This document shows positions 56,454 to 64,000 of a stretch of 64,000 bases of DNA, piece after piece. The stretch's first letter is position 1. Each line of letters starts with the position of its first letter. The notes under the pieces were generated by a model. The model saw only the letters and a list, made by a program, of their open reading frames with translations. It had not been told where the DNA came from and ran no database searches. The DNA is from CANJBX01 sp035556735 (lineage in GTDB: Bacteria > Pseudomonadota > Alphaproteobacteria > Rhizobiales > Xanthobacteraceae), in assembly GCA_035556735.1 (NCBI GenBank), contig DATMFF010000006.1:558001-622000 (forward strand). Reading direction: 5' to 3'. The position numbers and the translations under genes were made by a program.

Positions 56454-58097
56454 ATGCCGCGTACCGCCAAGAACGTCCTCTTCATCATGTGCGACCAGCT
56501 GCGCTGGGACTACCTGTCCTGCGCGGGCCACCCCACGCTGGCGACCCCCAACATCGACGCGCTCGCGAGGAAGGGTGTGCGCTTCTCGCGCGCCTATGTG
56601 CAGTCGCCGATCTGCGGGCCGTCGCGCATGAGCTTCTACACCGGCCGCTACATGCAGTCGCACGGCTCCAACTGGAACGGCATTCCGTTGCGCGTGGGCG
56701 AACTCACCATGGGCGACTACCTGCGCCCGCTCGGGGTGCAGACCGTGCTCGTCGGCAAGACTCACATGACCGCCGACAAGGAAGGCATGGAGCGCTACGG
56801 CATCGACCCGAACTCGATCATCGGCGTGCGGGTATCGGAATGCGGCTTCGACCCTTATGAGCGCGACGACGGCCTGCACGGACGCGGGCCGGACGGCGGC
56901 TACGATCCCAAGCGGCCGCGCTACAACATCTATCTCAACGAGAAGGGCTACCCCGGCGAGAACCCGTGGCACGACTGGGCCAATGCGGCGCAGGGCGAGG
57001 ACAACAAGCTCGCGTCGGGCTGGGCGATGCGGCACGCGCGCAAGCCGGCGCGCGTGAAGGAGGAGGACTCCGAGACGCCCTACATGACGCGGCGCGGCAT
57101 CGATTTCATCCGCGAGGCGGGCGATGCGCCCTGGTGCCTGCACCTCTCCTACATCAAGCCGCACTGGCCCTACATCGCGCCCGCGCCCTACAACGACATG
57201 TACAGCGCCAGGGACGTGATCGCGCCCATGCGTTCGGAGAGCGAGAAGCGCGAGCCGCACCCGGTCTATGGCGCATTCATGGATCACATGGTGAGCCGCC
57301 AGTTCTCGCGCGACGAGGTGCGCAAGGAGGTGATCCCGGTCTACATGGGCCTGATCAAGCAGATCGACGACCAGATGGGCGTGCTGTTCCGCTTCCTCGA
57401 GGACAACGGCTATTTCGAGAACACGATGATCGTGTTCACGTCCGACCACGGCGATTATCTGGGTGACCACTGGCTCGGCGAAAAGGAATTCTTCCACGAG
57501 CCGTCGGTGAAGATCCCGCTTATCATCTACGACCCGTCCTCGCAGGCGGATGCCACGCGCGGCACGGTCTGCGACGAGCTCGTCGAGGCGATCGACCTCG
57601 CGCCCACCTTCGTCGACGTGCTCGGCGGCGACTCGGTCGAGCAGTCGCACCGGCTCGAGGGCCGCTCGCTGGTGCCGCTGCTGCACGGCACGGCCAAGTC
57701 ATGGCGCAGCATGGTGATCAGCGAGTACGACTACTCGACACAGCCGGCGTCGGTCGCGCTCAGCAAGGATCCGCGCGACGCGCGGCTGTTCATGATCGCC
57801 GACAAGCGCTGGAAATACGTGCATGCCGTCGGGTTCCGCCCGATGCTGTTCGACCTCGAGAAGGATCCGGGCGAGCTCAACGACCTGGGCGCCGATCCGG
57901 CGCACGAGGGCGAGCGGCAGCGCCTGGCCGCGGCGCTCGACGCCTGGGGCCTGCGCTATTCGCAGCGCATCACGCGCTCCGAGCAGCAGATCCGCAACAT
58001 GCGCGGGCGCGCGGAGCGGCGCGGCATCCTGATCGGGGTGTGGGACGAGGGCGATATCGCGGACGAGCTCTGGAAGGGCTATCTCGGCGACCAGTAA
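56454..58097 (+). CDS. Alkaline-phosphatase-superfamily hydrolase (sulfatase / phosphonate monoester hydrolase type)
   Basis: 547 residues. The catalytic cysteine C54 in SPICGPSRMSFYTGR is in the C-x-P-S-R motif converted to formylglycine in sulfatases and phosphonate monoester hydrolases. Metal-site residues are visible in VLFIMCDQLRWD and TSDHGDYLGDHWLGEK (Asp/His). Overall wording and length resemble rhizobial phosphonate monoester hydrolase more than arylsulfatase, but both are plausible. No signal peptide, so cytosolic. A formylglycine-generating enzyme is needed and none lies in the window. Confidence 0.85.
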   Translation: MPRTAKNVLFIMCDQLRWDYLSCAGHPTLATPNIDALARKGVRFSRAYVQSPICGPSRMSFYTGRYMQSHGSNWNGIPLRVGELTMGDYLRPLGVQTVLVGKTHMTADKEGMERYGIDPNSIIGVRVSECGFDPYERDDGLHGRGPDGGYDPKRPRYNIYLNEKGYPGENPWHDWANAAQGEDNKLASGWAMRHARKPARVKEEDSETPYMTRRGIDFIREAGDAPWCLHLSYIKPHWPYIAPAPYNDMYSARDVIAPMRSESEKREPHPVYGAFMDHMVSRQFSRDEVRKEVIPVYMGLIKQIDDQMGVLFRFLEDNGYFENTMIVFTSDHGDYLGDHWLGEKEFFHEPSVKIPLIIYDPSSQADATRGTVCDELVEAIDLAPTFVDVLGGDSVEQSHRLEGRSLVPLLHGTAKSWRSMVISEYDYSTQPASVALSKDPRDARLFMIADKRWKYVHAVGFRPMLFDLEKDPGELNDLGADPAHEGERQRLAAALDAWGLRYSQRITRSEQQIRNMRGRAERRGILIGVWDEGDIADELWKGYLGDQ

Positions 58098-58159
58098 TCC
58101 ATGACGCGGCGCCGCCGCCCGGGTAATCTGGGCGAGGCCTTCGACAACTGGAACGAGAC

Positions 58160-59581
58160 ATGCCGGTCCTCGCAGCTTCCGCCCGTCCGAGCGACGCCAC
58201 CGCCGCAGCCGTCGCCGAGCTCACCGCCGCCTTCGGCAACCGCGTGGTGACGTCGCAGGCGGTGCGCGAGCAGCACGGGCACACGACGACCTGGCACAAG
58301 AACCAGCCGCCCGACGCGGTGGTGTTCGCGCAGTCGACGGCCGACGTGCAGCAGATCGTGCGCATCTGCGCCAAACACGGCGCGCCGGTGATCCCGTTCG
58401 GAACCGGCACCTCGCTGGAAGGGCAGGTCAACGCGCCCTTCGGAGGCGTGTGCATCGACGTGAAGGACATGAACCGCGTGCTCGCCGTGCATGCGGAGGA
58501 CCTCGACTGCGTGGTCGAGCCGGGCGTGACGCGCAAGCAGCTCAACGAGTTCCTGCGCGACCAGGGCCTGTTCTTCCCGATCGACCCGGGTGCGGATGCG
58601 TCGATCGGCGGCATGGCGGCAACGCGCGCCTCCGGCACCAACGCCGTGCGCTACGGCACGATGAAGGACAACGTGATCTCGCTCAAAGCCGTGCTGGCCA
58701 ACGGCGAGGTGATCTCGACCGCGAGCCGCGCCAAGAAATCGTCGGCCGGCTACGATCTCACCCGCCTGTTCGTCGGCTCGGAAGGGACGCTCGGCGTGAT
58801 CACCGAGATCACGCTGCGCCTGCACGGCATTCCGGAGTCGATCGCCGCCGGCATCTGCCCGTTCCCGTCGGTGGAGGCGGCCTGCAACGCGACCATCCTC
58901 ACCATCCAGTCGGGCATTCCGGTCGCGCGGATCGAGTTGCTCGACGAATTGCAGGTCAAAGCGTGCAACGCCTATTCCAAGCTGAGCCTGCCGGAACGTC
59001 CGATGCTGTTCGTCGAGTTTCACGGCTCCGAGCAGGGCACAGCCGAGCAGTCCGAGCGCTTCGGCGAGATCGCACAGGAATTCGGCGGCGGTCCGTTCGA
59101 ATGGGCCACCAAGGCGGAGGACCGCACGCGCCTCTGGCAGGCACGGCACGACGCCTACTGGGCCTGCAAGGCGCTGCGACCGGGTGCGCAGGCCATCGCC
59201 ACGGACGTTTGCGTGCCGATCTCGCGGCTTGCTGACTGCGTGACCGAGAGCCAGCGCGACATCGCGGCGAGCCAGCTGATCGCGCCGATTGCCGGACACG
59301 TCGGCGACGGTAATTTCCACATGTCCCTGCTGGTCGACATGGACGACGCCGCCGAAGTCGCGCGCGCCGATGCCTTCATGAAGCGGCTGGTCGAGCGCGC
59401 GCTGGCCATGGAGGGCACCTGCACCGGCGAGCACGGCGTCGGCCACGGCAAGATGAAATACCTCCCGGCCGAGCATGGCGAGCAGGTGCTGGCGCTCATG
59501 CGGGGAGTGAAAGAGACGTTCGATCCGCGCGGTATCATGAATCCCGGCAAGATCGTTTCCACAGCCGGTCCAGCCGCTTAA
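58160..59581 (+). CDS. FAD-linked D-lactate/glycolate dehydrogenase-type oxidoreductase
   Basis: 473 residues of the VAO/GlcD family. The FAD-binding PP-loop is PFGTGTSLEGQVN (about 74-86), followed by DPGADASIGGMAATRASGTN, LFVGSEGTLGVITEITLRLH and the C-terminal substrate domain with GHVGDGNFH and GEHGVGHGKMKYL (His ligands). These blocks fit D-lactate dehydrogenase (cytochrome)-type enzymes oxidising 2-hydroxy acids. No Fe-S or GlcE/F partners are adjacent. 62 bases after the sulfatase-like gene on the same strand. Confidence 0.88.
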   Translation: MPVLAASARPSDATAAAVAELTAAFGNRVVTSQAVREQHGHTTTWHKNQPPDAVVFAQSTADVQQIVRICAKHGAPVIPFGTGTSLEGQVNAPFGGVCIDVKDMNRVLAVHAEDLDCVVEPGVTRKQLNEFLRDQGLFFPIDPGADASIGGMAATRASGTNAVRYGTMKDNVISLKAVLANGEVISTASRAKKSSAGYDLTRLFVGSEGTLGVITEITLRLHGIPESIAAGICPFPSVEAACNATILTIQSGIPVARIELLDELQVKACNAYSKLSLPERPMLFVEFHGSEQGTAEQSERFGEIAQEFGGGPFEWATKAEDRTRLWQARHDAYWACKALRPGAQAIATDVCVPISRLADCVTESQRDIAASQLIAPIAGHVGDGNFHMSLLVDMDDAAEVARADAFMKRLVERALAMEGTCTGEHGVGHGKMKYLPAEHGEQVLALMRGVKETFDPRGIMNPGKIVSTAGPAA

Positions 59582-59757
59582 GCTTGGCGCAGGGCTGCGC
59601 TGACATATAATCGCCGTCAAGGCGTGGCAGTTGCGACGCGGGCAGTTGGGGGTGAACCCGCGACCCAGCAGGTCCTGCGATGGCACGGGCTCGCTGCAGG
59701 ATCTCGCGCCTGGTGAACGATTGATCGCGCGGTTGCGCTGGGCTGGAGCCTCCATCG

Positions 59758-62700
59758 GTGCAGACAACGCTGCTTGGGCTGGGCATTGCGCTCATTGTGG
59801 CGCTTGTGACGGCGTTGGTGGGCCCCATCTTCGTGGACTGGGACCGTTATCGTCCGGCGTTCGAGGCCGAGGCGGCCCGCATGGTGGGCCTGCCGGTACG
59901 CATCGGCGGCGCCATCGAAGTGCGCATCCTCCCGACACCGTCCATCGGCCTGCGTGACGTCGAGGTCGGCTCGCGCGCGGCTCCGGTGTTCGGCGCGCGG
60001 GGCGCACGGGCCGAACTTTCGCTCGGGGCGCTGATGCGCGGGGAATGGCGCGCTGCGGTGCTCACGGTGGAAGCGCCGGAGGTGAGTCTCGCGCTCGATG
60101 CGTCCGGCCGCATCGTCGCGGTCGGGGCGACCCCGGGCTTCGATCTCGACAGGGCATCGATCGACCGCGTCGTGGTGACCGGCGGCATCGCGCATTTCTA
60201 TGACGCCGCCAGCGACACCCGCGTCACTCTCGACAAGCTCTCGTTCAGCGGCGACATGCGCTCGCTCGCGGGCCAGGTGCGCGGCGAAGGGGACTTCATC
60301 GCGCAAGGGCAGGGCTACCGCTATCGCCTGTCGACGGGCCGCCCAGCCGACGCGGGGATGCGGATCCGCCTGGCGCTCGAACCCGCCGAACGGCCGCTGA
60401 CCGTCGAGATCGACGGCATGCTGCAGATGGAGCAGGGCTCTCCGCGCTACGACGGCAGCGTGACCTTGTCGCGGCCGGCCGGCGCCGTGCTCGCCAGCGG
60501 CAAGACGGTGACCAACGAACCCTGGCGCATCACCGCCAAGGCGAGGGCCGACACCCACGCCATGCTCTTCGAGCAGATCGAGGCGCAATACGGGCCGGAC
60601 GAACGCAGCCTGCGAATGAGCGGCACCGCCTCGCTCAAGCTGGGCGCAAACCCGCAGCTCGAAGCGGTGCTGTCGGCACGCCAGATCGATCTCGACCGCG
60701 TCCTCGTGGACGCCAGCGCCGGCCGCCGGCCGCCGCTCGCGGCGCTCCGCGGGCTCGGCGAAAATCTCGCGCAGATCGGGCGCGTCGCGATCCCGCTGCA
60801 TCTCGGATTCGGTGTGGACCTCGTCACGCTCAGCGGCGCGACCCTGCAATCGGTGCAGGGGGATGTCCGCTCCACCAACGAGGGCTGGATCATCGACAAC
60901 TTCGAGGTTCGCGCGCCCGGCTATACGCAGGTCGCGCTCTCGGGGCAGCTCGCCGGACCGGAGAGTGCGGTCGAGTTCTCCGGTCCCGTCTCGGTGGAAT
61001 CCGCCGATCCGCGCACGCTGCTGACCTGGTTGGAAGGGTTCGAGCGCACGCGCAGCGCGATCGGTCCGCTGAAGCTGCGCGGCGATGTCACCGTCGGCCG
61101 GGACCGCGTGGCTGTCGAGCGCATCGCGGCGTCGTTCGACCGCAAGACGTTCGAAGGACGCATGGCCTACGTGTTTCCGCGGGACGGCGCCCCCGCGAAG
61201 CTGGATGCCGCGCTCAAGGCGGCCGAGCTCGACGTTGACGGCACCATCGCGTTCGTGACCACGGCCTTTGCCGGCTCGAGCTTCGTGCGGCCGGGCGAGA
61301 TTTCCCTGAGCGCCGACATCGACCGTGCGATCGTCGCGGAGGCGGACGCGCGATCGGCCAAGGTCGACCTGCATCTCGACGGGTCCGGCCTGCGGATCGA
61401 CAGGCTGTCGATCGCCGACTTCGGGGGCGCGGCGATCGATGCGGAAGGCATGCTCGACATCGCGGCCACGCCGCCGCGGGGCTCGCTCAAACTGGCCGTG
61501 AACGCGACGCGGCTCGATGGCCTCATGTCGCTGGCGAAGCGCTTCACGCCCGAGTTCGCGCCGGTCCTGGAACGCCACACGGCGTTGCTCGCGCCCGCCA
61601 ATGTCGAGGGGTCCCTGCGCATCGATCCTCCGGCCGAGCCGTCCGGCACACGTGGCGCTGCCAAACTCGCGTTGAACGGCAGCCTGGGCAAGCTGCGGGT
61701 GAGCCTGTCGGGGCAAGCTCGGGGCGATATGTCCGCGCCGCTGGCGGTCTCGGGCAATATTCGCGCGCAGGTGTCCTCCGAGGACGGCGCCTTGCTGGCG
61801 GCGGCCGGGCTCGACCGGCTGGTCGGCCAAGCTCAGCCGGCGCAGGTGACGCTCGAGGCGGAGGGTCCGCTCGGCGGCGACATGCGCGTGACGCTCGCGC
61901 TCGCGACGGAGGGAGTGGACGCGGCGGCAACCGGCACGCTGCGGCCTTTCGCAAACGAAGCGGCGGGACACCTGACGTTGACGTTGAGCGCGCGCGATCT
62001 CGCCGGACTCAGCGGGGGCGCATCTGCGCTTCCCGTGTCGCTCCAGGCCACGCTCCCGCTCGGCTCAAGTCCGTGGCGCCTCGACGACTTGAACGGCCGT
62101 GTCGGTGATGCCGCCGTGCGGGGCAAGCTGTCGCTCTCGCATGCCAGCGACTGGCGGGTCGACGGCAAGATTACGGCGTCGCGGCTCGACGTGCCCGGCG
62201 TCGTCGCGGCTGCCGTCGGGGCGATGCCCGATGGGAATGCGTGGTCGGGGCGGTCGTTTGTCGGACTGCCGCTGCCTCGCCTGCGCGGTCAGATCGACGT
62301 GGAGGCGCCGCAGGCTGCGCTCACCCGGACGATGACGGCCACCAAGCTTCAGAGCGTGATTTCGTTCGCGCCCGGCGAGGTGTCGTTCTCCGACGTCGAG
62401 GCGGCGTTCGGCGGTGGAACGCTGGCGGGGCGTGCGGATTTCCGGACCACGCCCGGCGGGACCGCTCTCAACGGCAAGTTTGCTTTGATCAATGGCGATG
62501 CCGCGCAGATCATCCGCAGCGGAACGCATGCCCCGATATCCGGGCGGATATCGTCCCAGGTCGAGTTCGACGGCGCGGGATCAAGTCCCGCCGCCCTGAT
62601 AGCGGCCTTGCGCGGCAAGGGCACGATCACGCTGGAAAACGGGCAGATCGCGACCTTGGATCCCAAAGCGATCGACGCGGCCATTCGTACGGCCGATCGC

Positions 62701-63273
62701 GGCGCGCCCGTCGCAGTCCCGCGCATCGCCGACATGGTCACGCGCACGATGGATGACGGCGTGCTCGATGTGCCGTGGATGAGCGCGCCGATCGAGATCG
62801 CCACGGGGAGGGCGCGGCTCGGGAAGGTGGTGATGCCGCCGCAGGTCGATGACCTCGCGGTGGCCGCCAGTCTCGATCTCGTGGAGGAGACGCTGGACGC
62901 GAGGTTCACACTCTACGGACCCAAGCTCCCGCAGGGTCCCGTCGCACGTCCGGAGGTTTCGGTGGCGGTCAAGGGGCCGATCGCAGCTCCGCGCCGATCG
63001 GTGGACGTGTCGGTGCTGGTGGGCTGGCTGACGCTGCGCGCTGTCGAGCGTGAGGCGAAGAATCTCGAGGCCGAGGAGCGCGAGGCCCGAAGGCGGGAAC
63101 GATTGAACACGGCCATCCGCGAGCGGCTCGAGAAACCGCCTCCCGCGCCTGCCGCCGGTCCGAAACCACCGGCTGCCGCGCCGTTGAGAATGCCGCCGCC
63201 GCCCGGGGCCGCTCGTCACGCGCCGCGCGCCGGCATCATCGAATCGGCGCCGCTTCCACTCGTACCGCAGTGA
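59758..63273 (+). CDS. Large AsmA-like protein
   Basis: 1,171 residues. A single N-terminal membrane helix (about 3-25, LLGLGIALIVALVTALVGPI) is followed by a long periplasmic region with the AsmA N-domain (FVDWDRYRPAFEAEAARMVG, then RIGGAIEVRILPTPSIGLRDV) and a C-terminal AsmA_2-like region (about 850-1,060; VSFSDVEAAFGGGTLAGRAD). Such proteins bridge inner and outer membranes and are implicated in phospholipid transport; that role is family knowledge. The tail is Pro/Arg-rich. Start is GTG 59758 with GGAG about 13 bases upstream. The 176-base gap before it shows no gene. Confidence 0.88.
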   Translation: MQTTLLGLGIALIVALVTALVGPIFVDWDRYRPAFEAEAARMVGLPVRIGGAIEVRILPTPSIGLRDVEVGSRAAPVFGARGARAELSLGALMRGEWRAAVLTVEAPEVSLALDASGRIVAVGATPGFDLDRASIDRVVVTGGIAHFYDAASDTRVTLDKLSFSGDMRSLAGQVRGEGDFIAQGQGYRYRLSTGRPADAGMRIRLALEPAERPLTVEIDGMLQMEQGSPRYDGSVTLSRPAGAVLASGKTVTNEPWRITAKARADTHAMLFEQIEAQYGPDERSLRMSGTASLKLGANPQLEAVLSARQIDLDRVLVDASAGRRPPLAALRGLGENLAQIGRVAIPLHLGFGVDLVTLSGATLQSVQGDVRSTNEGWIIDNFEVRAPGYTQVALSGQLAGPESAVEFSGPVSVESADPRTLLTWLEGFERTRSAIGPLKLRGDVTVGRDRVAVERIAASFDRKTFEGRMAYVFPRDGAPAKLDAALKAAELDVDGTIAFVTTAFAGSSFVRPGEISLSADIDRAIVAEADARSAKVDLHLDGSGLRIDRLSIADFGGAAIDAEGMLDIAATPPRGSLKLAVNATRLDGLMSLAKRFTPEFAPVLERHTALLAPANVEGSLRIDPPAEPSGTRGAAKLALNGSLGKLRVSLSGQARGDMSAPLAVSGNIRAQVSSEDGALLAAAGLDRLVGQAQPAQVTLEAEGPLGGDMRVTLALATEGVDAAATGTLRPFANEAAGHLTLTLSARDLAGLSGGASALPVSLQATLPLGSSPWRLDDLNGRVGDAAVRGKLSLSHASDWRVDGKITASRLDVPGVVAAAVGAMPDGNAWSGRSFVGLPLPRLRGQIDVEAPQAALTRTMTATKLQSVISFAPGEVSFSDVEAAFGGGTLAGRADFRTTPGGTALNGKFALINGDAAQIIRSGTHAPISGRISSQVEFDGAGSSPAALIAALRGKGTITLENGQIATLDPKAIDAAIRTADRGAPVAVPRIADMVTRTMDDGVLDVPWMSAPIEIATGRARLGKVVMPPQVDDLAVAASLDLVEETLDARFTLYGPKLPQGPVARPEVSVAVKGPIAAPRRSVDVSVLVGWLTLRAVEREAKNLEAEEREARRRERLNTAIRERLEKPPPAPAAGPKPPAAAPLRMPPPPGAARHAPRAGIIESAPLPLVPQ

Positions 63274-63281
63274 GTACGGTG

Positions 63282-63563
63282 TCAGCTCGCCAGGGCGTGG
63301 CGCGGACGGTTGATCTCATCGCCCGTGCCGCCTTCTTCCGCCTTGGCCGCGCGATTGCGGTAGTGATCGAGAACGAACAGCCGGATCGCCGACGACAGGT
63401 TGCCGTGCTGGCGCTGGCTGTCGATGGACGAGACGAGATCTGACAGCGGCATGTTGCGGCTCGCCGCGATCTCCTTCAGGCCATTCCAGAAGGCGTCCTC
63501 GAGACTGACGCTGGTCTTGTGGTTGGCTATGACGATTGATCGTTTGACCACCTGAGATTTCAT
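63282..63563 (-). CDS. Ribbon-helix-helix domain protein (RHH_4 type)
   Basis: 93 residues. KRSIVIANHKTSVSLEDAFW forms the beta strand and first helix, and NMPLSDLVSSIDSQRQHGNL with SSAIRLFVLDHY completes the fold; this is the rhizobial RHH_4 family, sometimes misnamed aryl-sulfate sulfotransferase. Presumably a small DNA-binding regulator; target unknown. Its ATG overlaps the stop of the DUF4169 gene (ATGA at 63560-63563), so the two are coupled. Confidence 0.85.
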   Translation of the reverse strand: MKSQVVKRSIVIANHKTSVSLEDAFWNGLKEIAASRNMPLSDLVSSIDSQRQHGNLSSAIRLFVLDHYRNRAAKAEEGGTGDEINRPRHALAS

Positions 63564-63748
63564 TCGTCGTCTCCAGTATCGAGCCTGTGTAGATCGAGAT
63601 CGCGTTCCGCCCGTCTCTCACGGGCTGCCGTCAGTAGCCGCTCGGCCTTCGAGGCGCCGTGCTCCGCGCGTCGCTGTGCGGCGCGTTTGGCTCGTTGTTC
63701 GCGTTCCGCACGCTTGCGTTGTGCCCGAAGATTAACGACGTCTCCCAT
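63560..63748 (-). CDS. DUF4169 family protein
   Basis: 62 residues, almost entirely charged helix (MGDVVNLRAQRKRAEREQRA, later ASKAERLLTAARERRAERDL). The VNLRAQRKR start is the family hallmark. Function unknown. Upstream partner of the ribbon-helix-helix gene, with a four-base overlap. Confidence 0.85.
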   Translation of the reverse strand: MGDVVNLRAQRKRAEREQRAKRAAQRRAEHGASKAERLLTAARERRAERDLDLHRLDTGDDE

Positions 63749-63973
63749 GCGCTATCTCAATTTCGTGGCCTGGGCGGTCGCTGTCTCCGGGAAGACATCG
63801 ACGGTAAATGTGCCGATACAAAGGCTTCACCCTGCCCTTTGTTCCAAAATGCTGTGCAGATATCCCGGGCATGCGCTGGAGGAGGGCGAAATGTGGGCCT
63901 TTTCGGTGCAGGGCCGCCGGTCCCGGGCGGGGTCACATGTCCGTGAAGCCGCCGCGTCCGGGGCGGGCGCCCG

Positions 63974-64000
63974 CTAGCCGCCGGCGCGGACCATGCGCTC
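63974..64000 (-). CDS. Possible C-terminal end of a gene entering from the right edge
   Basis: The last eight codons ERMVRAGG and a TAG stop (63974-63976) read in the same direction as the DUF4169 pair. In related genomes a class II fumarase gene usually precedes DUF4169, and this tail would be compatible, but 27 bases cannot prove it. Between 63749 and 63973 I see no gene; short frames there have no recognisable content. Confidence 0.2.
   Translation of the reverse strand, partial: ERMVRAGG

Noticed and set aside
59617..61971. Long minus-strand open frame of about 780 codons.
   Set aside because: Antisense shadow of the AsmA-like gene, Arg/His-rich and without any family resemblance.
48..64000. 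Transposases, integrases, tRNA genes as insertion sites for the low-GC island.
   Set aside because: None could be recognised in the window; the island's origin by transfer rests on base composition and gene content only.

Overview
The window is GC-rich chromosomal DNA from an alphaproteobacterium, most likely a member of the Hyphomicrobiales (Rhizobiales) near the Nitrobacteraceae/Xanthobacteraceae. The evidence is the division and cell-wall gene order ending ftsQ-ftsA-ftsZ-lpxC-bamD-recN-ligA, an FtsZ with a long linker ending in an LEIPAFLRRQ-type tail, two BA14K-type secreted proteins, a DUF4169/ribbon-helix-helix pair, and the palindromic intergenic repeats usual in that group. No tRNA, rRNA, CRISPR array, transposase or prophage gene was found.

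Left end (1-4403): a 5-oxoprolinase cut by the window edge, then, all on the minus strand, the RNase P RNA gene with a recognisable promoter and terminator, a zinc amidase with a peptidoglycan-binding domain, and a secreted PRC-barrel protein.

Centre-left (4578-24878): an almost unbroken plus-strand dcw cluster: mraZ, rsmH, ftsL, ftsI, murE, murF, mraY, murD, ftsW, murG, murC, murB, a FAD monooxygenase that does not belong to the pathway, ddl, ftsQ, ftsA, ftsZ. Most genes touch or overlap (ATGA, GTGA or TTGA junctions). The enzymes make UDP-MurNAc-pentapeptide, lipid I and lipid II, and the Fts proteins build septal wall at the Z-ring. A strong hairpin ends the cluster. lpxC, bamD, recN and ligA follow (outer-membrane biogenesis and DNA repair).

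Centre (31373-43582): a LysR regulator divergent from a methyltransferase, an MFS drug transporter with aminopeptidase P, prmA divergent from a GST with a helically phased array of DnaA-box-like hexamers between them, two BA14K-like proteins, a Spy-like periplasmic protein, an RlpA-type protein, small membrane or hypothetical proteins, and an atypical Mur ligase (Mpl-like) that begins directly after three tandem palindromic repeats.

Island (44449-47860): three tightly packed minus-strand genes of clearly lower GC than their surroundings. They encode a membrane-anchored PLD-like/DUF5919-like protein, a GHMP-type protein resembling beta-RFAP synthase, and a fusion of an RdgB/HAM1-like pyrophosphatase, a P-loop kinase-like domain and a winged-helix-like C-terminus. 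I know of no described system with this composition. It is the best candidate for something new and looks like a transferred nucleotide-metabolism or conflict module.

Right end (47886-64000): uvrD, whose loop between helicase motifs II and III is expanded by a segment that looks coding in a different frame (a proline-rich 70-residue ORF with its own Shine-Dalgarno); membrane proteins; a thioesterase; a Spy-like/OmpR regulator/ICMT-like/histidine kinase operon; an alkaline-phosphatase-superfamily hydrolase (sulfatase or phosphonate monoesterase); an FAD-linked D-lactate/glycolate-type dehydrogenase; a large AsmA-like protein; and the RHH/DUF4169 pair. A roughly 92-bp composite palindromic repeat occurs twice in opposite orientation (43812 and 56310), and related fragments are scattered in other intergenic gaps.
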